DNA of 64,000 nucleotides. It comes from Erysipelotrichaceae bacterium (GTDB lineage Bacteria > Bacillota_I > Bacilli_A > Erysipelotrichales > Erysipelotrichaceae). The DNA is taken from assembly GCA_017512285.1 (NCBI GenBank), contig JAFWGU010000024.1:1-64000 (forward strand), read 5' to 3'. Made by a program: the position numbers and the translations under genes. Position 1 is the first letter of the stretch, and the number at the start of each line of letters is the position of its first letter. This document shows, one piece after another, positions 1-7,932 of the stretch. A model generated the notes under the pieces. The model saw only the letters and a program-made list of their open reading frames with translations, was not told where the DNA came from and made no database searches.

Positions 1-2
1 AG

Positions 3-110
3 ACTGCCATTGATGAATATATAGAGTATTACAACAACACAAGGATCAAAACCAAATTGAAAGGCCTGACCCCTTGCCAGGCAAGGAATCAAGCCTTATC
101 ATACAGTTAA
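3..110 (+). CDS. IS3-family transposase OrfB, C-terminal fragment (cut by window edge)
   Basis: The frame starting at base 3 is open from the window edge to TAA at 108-110 and encodes about 35 residues. They contain the pattern EYIEYYNNTRIKTKLKGLTP, which is the typical end of the IS3-family DDE integrase domain (YNxxRIxxKLKGLTPxQYR). The catalytic DDE residues lie outside the window, so activity cannot be judged. Frame and motif are directly visible; assignment to the IS150-like branch is inference from the C-terminal wording. Confidence 0.8.
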   Translation, partial: TAIDEYIEYYNNTRIKTKLKGLTPCQARNQALSYS

Positions 111-113
111 TAT

Positions 114-140
114 TCTGTCCCAATAATGGGGTTCACTTCA
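114..140 (+). repeat. Right terminal inverted repeat of the IS3-like element
   Basis: TCTGTCC at 114-120 and GTTCACTTCA at 131-140 match the common IS3-group end pattern (TCTGTCCAAC...GGGGTTCAGTTCA). The repeat begins four bases after the transposase stop codon, as is usual for these elements. Confidence 0.6.
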
Positions 141-154
141 CGGTTCAGTCTTTT

Positions 155-1651
155 TTATAGGTCATACAGTTTTGTGTATTTATCCTTCAGATAATCAATG
201 TAGTACTGCGGGTTGAAATCCTCGCCGGTGGCGATCCTTATCTGCTCTGATGGTGAATACAGACCGCCGTACTTATGAATGTGCTCCCTGAGCCAATCCT
301 TGATCTTAATGAACTCATCATTGCTCAGGCATTCATCAATGTCCAGATCCCTGCTCATGGCCTTGATGAACTGAGCGGCATAACCGCTGCCCAGGGCATA
401 GGTCGGGAAATAACCGAAGCTTCCGCCTGACCAGTGAACATCCTGCAGGATTCCTTCAGAAGCCTTTTGCGGCCTGATTCCCAGGTATTCCTCATACTTG
501 TCGTTCCAGACATTCTCCAGATCATTAACGTCAACCGAACCGTCAAAGATGCCTTTCTCTATCTCATAGCGGATCAGAATGTGCAGCGGATAGGTAAGCT
601 CATCGGCTTCCGTTCTGATGAGTGAGCATTCCGTGGCATTGGCTGCCCTGACGAAATCCTCCTGACTGATGCCTTCCAGCTGTTCAGGGAACAGTTCCTT
701 CATGTCGCGGAACAGGTTATCCCAGAAGGAATCCCTTCTGGCCAGATAGTTCTCCATCAGTCTCGACTGGGATTCATGCATGCCGCTGCTCATGTTGTCA
801 AAGACATAGGTCTTTGCAAGTTCATCAGACACCTGATAGTTATAGGTCGCATGTCCGGCCTCATGAACTACGGAATAGATGGAACTCATCAGATTGTTCT
901 CGTAGTAGTGGGTGGTGATGCGGTTATCGTACTTGCTGATGGAATTGGTAAACGGATGTTCGGTCTCAGACAGTAATCCGGCCTCCAGGTCAAAGTGCAT
1001 GTACTCCAGGATCCTGTACATCAGTTTCTTCTGCAGGTCCTTTGGATAGTGACGTCTGGTGAAGGAAGTATCGATCTTCTCCTTCAGACTGATCTGCCTG
1101 ATCAGAGGTACAAGTTCCCTCTTTATTAATGAGAAGAACTCATCATATTTCTCAATGGTCATTCCCGGTTCAAAGTCGGAAAGCAGGATGTCATAACCCT
1201 TCAGATCGCTGTGTCTGTATGTCAGCATCCTCTTGCTCATTTCTATTATCTTTAGCAGATAAGGTTCAAACAGCTTGTAGTCGTTGGCATTCTTGGCCTT
1301 TTCCCATGCCTGCTGGGATTCCATGGACAGCTGGCTGTATTCAACAAACAGTTCCTTGGGGATGTTGCGGATGGCATCAAGATCCTTCAGCTGCCAGCTG
1401 ATGATCCTTCTTCTGGTATCATCCAGGTCTTCTCTCTTACTAAGCTCTTCCATCAAGGCAATGAATTCAGGATCAGTCTGCAGGGAGAACTGTTCCCCAT
1501 CCATGTAGGCCATCCTCTCATTGCGGTATTCATCTCCCTTGGTAGGAGCTATCGTATCATTGTCAAAGTACACCATGCTCAGCACCAGATTGTAGGCTGA
1601 TATTCTGAACATGTGTTCTTCATATTTCTTCCATAATTCTTCTGTGGTCAT
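155..1651 (-). CDS. M32-family metallocarboxypeptidase (carboxypeptidase Taq type)
   Basis: This predicted cytosolic zinc carboxypeptidase removes C-terminal amino acids from peptides. The zinc motif HEAGH lies near residue 265, followed by the M32 signature HESQSRLMEN around residue 290 and the RTEADELTYPLH block, all typical of carboxypeptidase Taq. Its length of about 498 residues is normal for the family. An ATG at 1657 overlaps the upstream gene, but GAGGAG sits 8 bases before the ATG at 1651, which is the more likely start. It follows the pyrophosphatase with a two-base gap and is probably co-transcribed. Family assignment is firm; the physiological substrate is unknown. Confidence 0.93.
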   Translation of the reverse strand: MTTEELWKKYEEHMFRISAYNLVLSMVYFDNDTIAPTKGDEYRNERMAYMDGEQFSLQTDPEFIALMEELSKREDLDDTRRRIISWQLKDLDAIRNIPKELFVEYSQLSMESQQAWEKAKNANDYKLFEPYLLKIIEMSKRMLTYRHSDLKGYDILLSDFEPGMTIEKYDEFFSLIKRELVPLIRQISLKEKIDTSFTRRHYPKDLQKKLMYRILEYMHFDLEAGLLSETEHPFTNSISKYDNRITTHYYENNLMSSIYSVVHEAGHATYNYQVSDELAKTYVFDNMSSGMHESQSRLMENYLARRDSFWDNLFRDMKELFPEQLEGISQEDFVRAANATECSLIRTEADELTYPLHILIRYEIEKGIFDGSVDVNDLENVWNDKYEEYLGIRPQKASEGILQDVHWSGGSFGYFPTYALGSGYAAQFIKAMSRDLDIDECLSNDEFIKIKDWLREHIHKYGGLYSPSEQIRIATGEDFNPQYYIDYLKDKYTKLYDL

Positions 1652-1653
1652 TG

Positions 1654-3273
1654 TCATTTCTCCTCTACCGCTGCCGTCAGTCTCGGTATGATCTGCAGCT
1701 TGCGGCTCATTACCTTCGGAAGGAACAGGTAGCCGTCAACGTTGATGGCCATATCCTCAAAGGCGTATTCGGCAACCGCTCTCTCACTGCCCCTCATCAG
1801 GACATATGAACCGGTGCCGTCGATCAGTGAAAATACCATCATGCAGATGTTGCAGCCGTTGGCTGCGGCATACTGCTCCAGATGTCTGATCATGTTGTTC
1901 TTCAGCGGAATGATGGCCTCAAAGCTGACGATGTTGATCTGGCCCACTGCCACCTTCAGCTTTCTGATCTCAAAGAACTTGAGGTCGTGGTGGAAGATGT
2001 CCTCGACACTCTTGTTACTGAGGTTGGCTCCGGCGCTTAAGATCTTCGGCCCGAGTTTCTCTACATTCAATCCGGCGATCTTGCCCAGTTTGTGGGCAAT
2101 GTCGATGTCCTCCTGCGTACAGGTCACGGAATTGAAGTTTAGCGTGTCTGACAAGATAGCACAGCACAGCATCCCTGCCAGATCCTCGGGAATCGGTATG
2201 TTGTTTTCCTCAAAGATCTTGGTGATGATCGTTGAGCAGCTTCCCAGCTGTTCCGTACGGAAGAATACCGGTGAAGACGTCTTGATGCCGCCGATCCGGT
2301 GGTGGTCTATTATCTCCATGACATTGGCGTTTTCGGCACCGTCAATGCTCTGGGCAAATTCATTGTGGTCAACCATGATCAGATTGCGGTTGGTGTGCTG
2401 GAAGACATGGTAACGGGAAATCATGCCGATTACGTGATCCCTGGCGTCAATTACCGGGTAGGCACGGAACTTTGACTTGTTGATCTTCAGCTTGACGTCA
2501 TCAACGTAGTCGTCGTAGCGGAAGGTCGTGATGTTGGTGCTCATCAGTCTTTCAATCGGCATTGACCTGTCAATTTCCTTGCACACGTCATAAATGTCGT
2601 TATCGGTAATGATTACCGTACAGTTCTTCTTCCTGGCCAGTTCAATGATGTCGTCACCGCATTTCTCCCCGCAGATGATCATCATTCTGGCACCCTTGTT
2701 TATTACCTGCTTCTCTCTTGACGGGTTGTCGGAAGTTACGACTATTCTTCCTTCACAGTTAAGATGATGATAGCTGGCAACGTAGGTCTTGCCGTTGCTT
2801 GTATTGCCGGCATCGTGCAGTATCGTGCCGTCTATGGCCTTGGCTATGTAACTTAATGGAGTTTCGGAAAGCATTATGTGCTTGAGGTGGCGGTCTACGA
2901 CGGTCGGCTTGGTAAGGTCAGACATGCTGACGACGCCGATCAGATGACGGTCATCATCGGTTACGGCCACTACCTTCACGTCATTCTTGAGCATCAGCCT
3001 AAGAACGGTCTTCATGTCATCTTCCTTCCTGCAGATAACGACGTCGTCAAAGTCGATGTCTCTTACGCAGGTCTTGATGTCCGTTGCCAGAGGCGGAGCG
3101 AACTCGTTGAACATGTTAAGTATGTATTCAGTCTCCGGATTGACGGCTCCTGCCCTGACGGCAATGGCGTCATATCCCATCTGCTGTTTCAGATAGGCAT
3201 AGGCCATCGCTGAAATGATGGCATCAGAATCAGGATTCTTATGTCCGGTAACGTATATTGTATTTTTAGCCAT
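1654..3273 (-). CDS. Manganese-dependent (family II) inorganic pyrophosphatase with CBS and DRTGG-type insert
   Basis: This enzyme hydrolyses pyrophosphate and is likely controlled by adenine nucleotides bound to its CBS domains. Motifs in order are HKNPDSD near residue 10 (metal-binding DHH-fold motif), a first CBS region around 70-130, a DRTGG-like segment around 190-250, a second CBS region around 250-300, then IIDHHR near 330 and the substrate-binding DHHA2-type C-terminus. Its length of 539 residues matches the regulated CBS-PPase class rather than the short 310-residue form. The start at 3273 is chosen because AAGGAG lies 8 bases upstream; a longer TTG reading lacks a site. It is first in a two-gene unit with the M32 peptidase. 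Confidence 0.93.
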   Translation of the reverse strand: MAKNTIYVTGHKNPDSDAIISAMAYAYLKQQMGYDAIAVRAGAVNPETEYILNMFNEFAPPLATDIKTCVRDIDFDDVVICRKEDDMKTVLRLMLKNDVKVVAVTDDDRHLIGVVSMSDLTKPTVVDRHLKHIMLSETPLSYIAKAIDGTILHDAGNTSNGKTYVASYHHLNCEGRIVVTSDNPSREKQVINKGARMMIICGEKCGDDIIELARKKNCTVIITDNDIYDVCKEIDRSMPIERLMSTNITTFRYDDYVDDVKLKINKSKFRAYPVIDARDHVIGMISRYHVFQHTNRNLIMVDHNEFAQSIDGAENANVMEIIDHHRIGGIKTSSPVFFRTEQLGSCSTIITKIFEENNIPIPEDLAGMLCCAILSDTLNFNSVTCTQEDIDIAHKLGKIAGLNVEKLGPKILSAGANLSNKSVEDIFHHDLKFFEIRKLKVAVGQINIVSFEAIIPLKNNMIRHLEQYAAANGCNICMMVFSLIDGTGSYVLMRGSERAVAEYAFEDMAINVDGYLFLPKVMSRKLQIIPRLTAAVEEK

Positions 3274-3294
3274 AGTAAAACTCCTTACAATCAA

Positions 3295-3324
3295 ATTTTA
3301 ACTCATGGAACCTCAGTAAGACAA
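3295..3324 (-). promoter_or_regulatory. Candidate promoter for the pyrophosphatase operon
   Basis: On the minus strand TTGTCT (3319-3324) is separated by 18 bases from TAAAAT (3295-3300), about 20 bases upstream of the start codon at 3273. The boxes are imperfect, so this is a prediction. Confidence 0.4.
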
Positions 3325-3341
3325 CCGACAGTTTCAAATTA

Positions 3342-3371
3342 GTGACATTTGCCGCTATGCTGAACTATAAT
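3342..3371 (+). promoter_or_regulatory. Candidate sigma-A promoter for the HAD/helical-repeat operon
   Basis: GTGACA (3342-3347), an 18-base spacer and a perfect TATAAT (3366-3371) lie just upstream of the HAD gene at 3398, whose GAGGT ribosome site follows. Together with the minus-strand candidate this forms a divergent promoter region. Confidence 0.55.
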
Positions 3372-3397
3372 TGTAGTATATATGCGAGGTACAGCCT

Positions 3398-4228
3398 ATG
3401 TCAGATAAGATAGCCATCATGTACGATTTCGATGAGACCCTGTGCACCAGGAACATGCAGGAATATTCATTACTGCCGCATCTGAACCTGAACCCGGATG
3501 AATTCTGGGGCAGTGTCGTTAATCTGGCCAGAACAAGCAACATGGATCCGACCCTGGCCTACATGTATCTGATGATCGAAGAAGCCAAGAAGAGAAACTA
3601 TCCGATCAAGAGAGAGGAATTCCAGAAACTTGGCGCAGACATTGAGTACTACCCCGGTGTTGAGGATTATTTCCATAAGATCAATGAATACGGCAGAAGT
3701 CAGGGCATGCAGATCCAGCACTTCATCATATCCTCCGGCACCAAGGAAATCATCGAGGGCTGTTCCATCTATGATGAATTCACCAAGGTATTTGCCAGTG
3801 AATTCCACTACGATGAAAACGGCAACGCTGACTGGCCGGCATTAGCCATCAACTACACCGGCAAGACCCAGTTCCTCTTCAGGATCAACAAGAACGCCCT
3901 GGAGATCTATGACTCCAACAAGGTCAATACCAACATCGCTCCAAGTGAGAGGGACATCCCCTTTGATCACATGATCTATCTGGGAGATGGGATGACGGAT
4001 GTACCGTGCATGCGTCTGGTCAAGGCCAACGGCGGCTACTCCATCGGCGTATATTACAAGGAAAAGAAATCCACAGTCAGAAGACTGTTAAATGAAGACA
4101 GGGTAAACTTTGCCCTGCAGGCAGACTACCGTGACGGCAGCGAACTGATGAATGTCCTTCACGACATCATCGGCAAGATAGCCGCAGAAGACAGAGTAAG
4201 GAAATACACGAAGACAGAGATAGACTGA
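3398..4228 (+). CDS. HAD-family phosphatase (phosphoserine-phosphatase-like fold)
   Basis: This is a 276-residue cytosolic haloacid-dehalogenase hydrolase. The nucleophile motif is YDFDETL at residues 9-15 (Asp10, Asp12). Motif II lies in SSGTKEIIE and motif IV in LGDGMTDVPC, which supplies the Mg2+-binding aspartates. The region between motifs I and II is long and mostly helical, resembling phosphoserine-phosphatase-like caps. The substrate cannot be told from sequence. It has a divergent promoter with the pyrophosphatase gene and is followed two bases after its stop by a membrane protein gene, so the two are likely one operon. Confidence 0.85.
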   Translation: MSDKIAIMYDFDETLCTRNMQEYSLLPHLNLNPDEFWGSVVNLARTSNMDPTLAYMYLMIEEAKKRNYPIKREEFQKLGADIEYYPGVEDYFHKINEYGRSQGMQIQHFIISSGTKEIIEGCSIYDEFTKVFASEFHYDENGNADWPALAINYTGKTQFLFRINKNALEIYDSNKVNTNIAPSERDIPFDHMIYLGDGMTDVPCMRLVKANGGYSIGVYYKEKKSTVRRLLNEDRVNFALQADYRDGSELMNVLHDIIGKIAAEDRVRKYTKTEID

Positions 4229-4230
4229 CC

Positions 4231-5007
4231 ATGAGACCTGGTGACATGTTTTTAGCCATCATACTCATATTCTTCGGGATAATGATGAACAATCCTGATC
4301 TTTTGAGTATGGAAAACCTGATCAAGGCCGGCATAATCCTGGTCATCATTCTGATCGTCGCCAGTTTCTTCATCCGTGATCACCTGCCGATGCTCAAGCT
4401 GCGCAAGGCCGAAGCTGAATATGCGGAAGATGGCGATGAGGACAGGATGCTGGAAGCCATTCAGGAATTCAAGGCCACCAACAGGCTTCTTTCCGACAGC
4501 TACAAGGCTCATCTGATGGAAGCGCAGCTGCACATGTACAAGGCTGAGTTTACCAATGCCCTGGATGACCTGCTCTATTGCGACAGGAAGGACATGGATG
4601 ATTCAGCAAAGCTTCATCTGCTGGTGTTAAGAGCCAGGATACTGACCTTCATGGGCGTTATCGGCATTCACCGGGATCTCTTCACCCAGATAAAGGAGTC
4701 ACGCGGGACTCTGAGTCTTTCCGACCGTTTCGCCATCATTCTGTGCCGGGGCTATCTGAACATCCAGGATGAGAAATATGATGAAGCGGAGAAGAAAGTC
4801 ACAAAGCTTCAGGCCATGCTTGCCGAATTCATCATCAAGCCTCTGCAGCTTCAGAATGAGATCCGCTGGCTTGAGTCACTTCTGGAAATTGCCAGAAACA
4901 GGGATCAGCTGACATACGAAAGACAGCTCAACCTGCTGACGGGGATGAAATGCAAGCCATACCTGATCCAGAACTTCACCAAAACAAAAGAAACCATGAT
5001 GTCATAG
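4231..5007 (+). CDS. Membrane-anchored helical-repeat (TPR-like) protein of unknown function
   Basis: I do not recognise a named family. The 258-residue protein starts with two hydrophobic segments (about residues 5-20 and 30-48), followed by a charged, helix-rich region of about 210 residues resembling tetratricopeptide-type pairs, including LSDSYKAHLMEAQLHMYKAE and DEKYDEAEKKV. No catalytic motif is visible. It starts two bases after the HAD phosphatase stop and its own stop lies inside the terminator stem at 4987-5018, so it ends the operon. A scaffold role at the membrane is inference only. Confidence 0.75.
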   Translation: MRPGDMFLAIILIFFGIMMNNPDLLSMENLIKAGIILVIILIVASFFIRDHLPMLKLRKAEAEYAEDGDEDRMLEAIQEFKATNRLLSDSYKAHLMEAQLHMYKAEFTNALDDLLYCDRKDMDDSAKLHLLVLRARILTFMGVIGIHRDLFTQIKESRGTLSLSDRFAIILCRGYLNIQDEKYDEAEKKVTKLQAMLAEFIIKPLQLQNEIRWLESLLEIARNRDQLTYERQLNLLTGMKCKPYLIQNFTKTKETMMS

Positions 5008-5018
5008 TTTCTTTTTTT
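4987..5018 (+). terminator. Rho-independent terminator
   Basis: AAAGAAAC (4987-4994) pairs with GTTTCTTT (5007-5014), with an inner ATGA/TCAT stem and a following T run. It ends the 3398-5007 operon. Confidence 0.75.
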
Positions 5019-5552
5019 CTAGTAGTATATTCTTTCCTTGACCTGCTGACACAGTTCAGGAGAACCCAGAACCTCCACCAGTTTCAGACCGTAGTCGATT
5101 GAAGCCGCCATGGCTCTGGCCGTTATCAGCTTTCCATCAACGACTACATGCTGATGGTGATAATTGCCGCCGAAGTCCCCATTCTGCGGGGTGAAGCAGG
5201 TATAATCCCTGCCCTGTAATAATCCCATCCTGCCCAGAATGGTCGGGGCAGCGCAGATGGCGCCTACGTATCTGTCTTCCGCAAAGAACTTTCTGATGAG
5301 TCTTAAGACACGTTCATCCTTCTCCAGATTGACATGTCCCCTGCCACCCGGCAGCATCAGACAGTCATATTCATCTTCACTTGCATCATCAAGGGTAAGA
5401 TCGGCGATCACCCTTTCCCCGTGTGAACCGATGACAACCAGATCACCAAGTGAACACAGGTCAGTCTTTATTCCTGCTCTTCTCAGTATGGCGACAGGTG
5501 AGAGAGCCTCAACGTCCTCAAAGCCCTCCGCCAGCAAACACAATGCCTTCAT
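5019..5552 (-). CDS. DJ-1/PfpI family protein
   Basis: This is a 177-residue protein of the DJ-1/ThiJ/PfpI superfamily (class I glutamine amidotransferase-like fold). The nucleophile elbow with its conserved cysteine is visible in VGAICAAPTILGRMGL around residues 97-112, preceded by the LPGGRG block near residue 68 and an N-terminal glutamate in AEGFEDVEA. Members act as protein or small-molecule deglycases, glyoxalases or stress chaperones, so the exact activity is open. It begins one base after the stop of the upstream lipoprotein gene with no clear ribosome site of its own, suggesting translational coupling. Confidence 0.88.
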   Translation of the reverse strand: MKALCLLAEGFEDVEALSPVAILRRAGIKTDLCSLGDLVVIGSHGERVIADLTLDDASEDEYDCLMLPGGRGHVNLEKDERVLRLIRKFFAEDRYVGAICAAPTILGRMGLLQGRDYTCFTPQNGDFGGNYHHQHVVVDGKLITARAMAASIDYGLKLVEVLGSPELCQQVKERIYY

Positions 5553-5553
5553 C

Positions 5554-6039
5554 TTACTTGAACTTTACCTTTGAAGCGTAATCCAGGAACGGATCTTCAA
5601 ACTTCTTTCTGTCAGAGGCAAAACATACGAAGTTTACGATGAAGAACTTGGCATCCGTCTGGTAACAGCTAATCAGGTAGTAATATTCATCGCCTTCTAC
5701 CTTTGAAGTGTACGCGAATACTTCATAGTCGCTGTAACTCTTCCTCAGAATGACCTCATCCCCGTTAATGATCAGATCCGTAAAGTCCTTAAGGTCAATG
5801 TCACTGAATCCATAATCATCTGCCAGCTCCTGCTTGGTGATGCTGGAAACGTAAACGATCATGTCATTCTTGCTGATGGTGTATTCGAAATCACCATCAC
5901 CGAATTCCTCTTCCATGCCTTCAGGCAGCTGCAGTACGATCTCACCGTTGGTATATTCAGCCGTCTTAACTTCCTTTGAACAGCCGAACATGCCCAGGAC
6001 CATTAACAGTGCAGCAAGCGCAATAAGTAACTTTTTCAT
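5554..6039 (-). CDS. Predicted lipoprotein, function unknown
   Basis: This 161-residue protein has a lipoprotein signal: MKKLL, a hydrophobic stretch, then MFGC at about residues 17-20 with the lipidated cysteine. The mature part is small, acidic and strand-rich, with no motif I can name. GGAGG lies 9 bases before the ATG. It is probably anchored on the outer face of the membrane. It is followed almost without gap by the DJ-1 family gene, so the two may be co-expressed. Confidence 0.8.
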   Translation of the reverse strand: MKKLLIALAALLMVLGMFGCSKEVKTAEYTNGEIVLQLPEGMEEEFGDGDFEYTISKNDMIVYVSSITKQELADDYGFSDIDLKDFTDLIINGDEVILRKSYSDYEVFAYTSKVEGDEYYYLISCYQTDAKFFIVNFVCFASDRKKFEDPFLDYASKVKFK

Positions 6040-6114
6040 AATATCAGCCTCCGCTATATCAACATTTTACTATTTTTCCCTTTCCTTTTCCATAACAATC
6101 CCCCATTCAGATTC

Positions 6115-6143
6115 TTGCATTAAGAGGACATTCTTTGTATAAT
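6115..6143 (+). promoter_or_regulatory. Promoter of tRNA-Leu
   Basis: TTGCAT (6115-6120), a 17-base spacer and TATAAT (6138-6143) end 16 bases before the tRNA. Spacing and -10 are ideal. Confidence 0.7.
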
Positions 6144-6159
6144 TATTGAGCGTAAAGCA

Positions 6160-6242
6160 CCGGATGTGGTGGAATTGGCAGACACGTATGATTTAGGCTC
6201 ATATGCGCGAGCGTGCAGGTTCAAGTCCTGTCATCCGGACCA
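6160..6242 (+). tRNA. tRNA-Leu, anticodon TAG
   Basis: The acceptor arms CCGGATG (6160-6166) and CATCCGG (6232-6238) pair perfectly. The anticodon arm is TATGA / loop TTTAGGC / TCATA, giving anticodon TAG, which reads CTN leucine codons. A long class II variable arm (TGCGCGAGCG) and a normal T-arm with GGTTCAAGTCC follow. The CCA end is encoded (6240-6242). Confidence 0.95.
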
Positions 6243-6252
6243 GTTGAACATT

Positions 6253-6278
6253 AAAAGACGAAATTATCGTCTTTTTTT
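6253..6278 (+). terminator. Rho-independent terminator after tRNA-Leu
   Basis: AAAGACGA (6254-6261), loop AATTA and TCGTCTTT (6267-6274) run into a T tract. Confidence 0.8.
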
Positions 6279-6389
6279 GTTGTTGAAAACAGGAGATAAT
6301 GTAGATGTTAAGACTTTTTTACATGATGTTATGTTAATTCTGTTTAATGAAAACGGGCATCATATTATCATGTTGACGAGGTGAAGAAA

Positions 6390-6827
6390 ATGGTAATCGG
6401 AGAAAAAATAGCTGAATTAAGAAAGAAGTACAATTATACGCAGGAAAAGCTTGCAGAAAAGATCGGAGTCACAAGACAGACGATTTCTAACTGGGAAAGC
6501 AACATCACAAGCCCTGACCTGAATCAGGCCAGCCTATTGTGTAAGGAGATGAGAATCAATATCAATGATCTGCTGGACAATGAACTGGAACTGAAAGTCA
6601 GGGATAATTCCAGCAGCGTATTAAGCAAGCTGGTTGGCAGGAAGGTAATCCTGAACTTTGACTATGATAACTATTATGACATGGACATTGAATACCAGGG
6701 CAAGGTGACGGTTCTGTCCATTGATGATGAATTCATAAAGGTTGAGATCAACAAGGGAAAGCAGACCATCAGCAAGCTGATCGACATGAATCTGGTCAAC
6801 TCCATTAAGGTCATAGAGGAGAATTAA
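6390..6827 (+). CDS. XRE-family transcriptional regulator with C-terminal beta-rich domain
   Basis: The N-terminal helix-turn-helix (residues about 2-57) has the typical pattern NYTQEKLAEKIGVTRQTISN followed by WE. The C-terminal 60 residues start with LVGRKV and look like a small all-beta barrel (SH3/Sm-like). The same kind of segment, starting LVGRNV, recurs in the small membrane protein encoded directly downstream. GAGGTG lies 5 bases before the ATG at 6390; a GTG at 6381 is less likely because it would overlap this site. The two-base gap to the next gene points to an operon. A role in sensing through the shared domain is inference. Confidence 0.85.
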   Translation: MVIGEKIAELRKKYNYTQEKLAEKIGVTRQTISNWESNITSPDLNQASLLCKEMRININDLLDNELELKVRDNSSSVLSKLVGRKVILNFDYDNYYDMDIEYQGKVTVLSIDDEFIKVEINKGKQTISKLIDMNLVNSIKVIEEN

Positions 6828-6829
6828 TC

Positions 6830-7120
6830 ATGGAATACGTAATATTAGCTGCGATAATCATCGCATATGTTTCTTTGTCCGGTGAACTGAGTTCCATAAA
6901 GAGCAAACTGGAAAACAAGCCAAAGACAAAGGTCAACCTGAAGGAACTGGTGGGCAGAAACGTCAAGGTATATCTGGACGATGAATACGACCTGGAACTT
7001 GAAGGTGAACTGCTTTCATTTGACAGGAAATGGTTTGAATTAAGAGACAGCAGGAAGAAAAACGAGATCCATTACAAGAGAACGGACCGTATCAAGTCAA
7101 TCACACTGAAGAATGACTGA
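6830..7120 (+). CDS. Small membrane protein sharing a C-terminal domain with the adjacent regulator
   Basis: This 96-residue protein has one N-terminal membrane segment (about residues 3-18), a short basic linker, then a beta-rich domain from LVGRNVKVYLDDEYDLELEG to the end. The domain parallels the C-terminus of the XRE regulator two bases upstream: both begin LVGR, then have acidic beta strands and end in a VNSIKVI or IKSITL strand. I cannot name the family. The layout suggests a membrane-bound partner of the regulator, but this is inference. A bidirectional terminator follows. Confidence 0.75.
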   Translation: MEYVILAAIIIAYVSLSGELSSIKSKLENKPKTKVNLKELVGRNVKVYLDDEYDLELEGELLSFDRKWFELRDSRKKNEIHYKRTDRIKSITLKND

Positions 7121-7138
7121 CCGGTAAGTAACGATATC

Positions 7139-7168
7139 AAAAAAGAACATCACGCGATGTTCTTTTTT
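7139..7168. terminator. Bidirectional rho-independent terminator
   Basis: AAAAAAGAACATC, loop ACGC and GATGTTCTTTTTT form a 13-base-pair stem with A and T tracts on either side. It serves the converging XRE operon and HAD gene. Confidence 0.85.
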
Positions 7169-7823
7169 ACAGCATTTCAGTTAATTCCTTCAGAGTACTG
7201 ATCCTGGGGATGCTGGACATGTTTTCTCTCATCTCATCCTTGCAGATCCAGATGGCTTTCATACCGGCCTTCACAGCCCCATAAACGTCATTTGAGATCA
7301 TGTCTCCTATGTACAGACACTCTTCCGGCTTAAGTCCAAACTGTCTGCAGGCGTACTCGAATATGCCCGGATCAGGTTTCTTTATGCCGGCATCCTCGGA
7401 TACGACGATGTGCTCGAAGTAGTCCTCGATGTGGCAGTTTCTGATCTTCAGACGCTGTGAATAGGTAACACCATTGGTAACGATTCCCAGACGGTATTTC
7501 TTCTTCAGATAGTCCAGAGTACTAACGGCATCGTCATAGAGACAGGCATACTTGCCCTGGTTCTCGACCCACCACTGCCAGAAGTCCACTCCCGGGAAGG
7601 AAAAGCCATACTTGTTCTCAAGACTCCTGATGACATGTCTTGGTCCGGCATTGCCGTATTCATCAAAGTACATCATGTCCTGACGCAGTGCCTCAATGAA
7701 TACCTCATCCGTTATGTCCGGAAGATATTCCCTTATGAAGGCGCTGTAAGACAGGTAGGCATACCTGTACCTGTTTCCCAGCGTATAGTCAAAGTCAAAT
7801 AATACAGCCTTTATGTTATCCAT
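7167..7823 (-). CDS. HAD-family hydrolase (YjjG / nucleotidase-like)
   Basis: This is a 218-residue HAD phosphatase. Motif I is LFDFDYTLGN near residue 10, motif II is IVTNGVTYSQ, the motif III lysine lies in DAGIKKPDP, and motif IV is YIGDMISNDVYGA. The cap is a helical C1 insert as in YjjG-type nucleotidases and beta-phosphoglucomutase relatives. The ATG at 7823 is preceded by GGAGGTG and fits better than a longer TTG start. It is a single gene between two terminators. The substrate is not predictable. Confidence 0.88.
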   Translation of the reverse strand: MDNIKAVLFDFDYTLGNRYRYAYLSYSAFIREYLPDITDEVFIEALRQDMMYFDEYGNAGPRHVIRSLENKYGFSFPGVDFWQWWVENQGKYACLYDDAVSTLDYLKKKYRLGIVTNGVTYSQRLKIRNCHIEDYFEHIVVSEDAGIKKPDPGIFEYACRQFGLKPEECLYIGDMISNDVYGAVKAGMKAIWICKDEMRENMSSIPRISTLKELTEML

Positions 7824-7887
7824 GTGCACCTCCAATACTGATTATAACAAATCCCACCCTCATTGAAAAAGACAATGTGTTATCAGA

Positions 7888-7919
7888 AAAACAAAAAAAA
7901 AGCACGGTGTCCCGTGCCT
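7888..7919 (-). terminator. Terminator of the CotH/VTC/DUF4956 operon
   Basis: On the minus strand GGCACGG, loop GACA and CCGTGC are followed by nine T and more T-rich sequence. Confidence 0.85.
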
Positions 7920-7932
7920 GACTTCATTGATC

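Larger units (their letters stand above)
1..140 (+). mobile_element. 3' end of an IS3-family insertion sequence
   Basis: The left edge holds the last part of an insertion sequence: the end of an OrfB-type transposase (3-110) followed by a terminal inverted repeat (114-140). The repeat has the look of IS3/IS150 right ends, starting TCTGTCC and ending GTTCACTTCA. Only one end is in the window, so the element length, the other repeat and any target duplication cannot be seen. It lies 14 bases from the stop of the carboxypeptidase gene on the other strand. Confidence 0.8.

Noticed and set aside
1742-2413. 223-residue open frame on the plus strand
   Set aside because: It lies wholly inside the pyrophosphatase gene on the other strand, has no ribosome site and no recognisable domain; it is a shadow frame.
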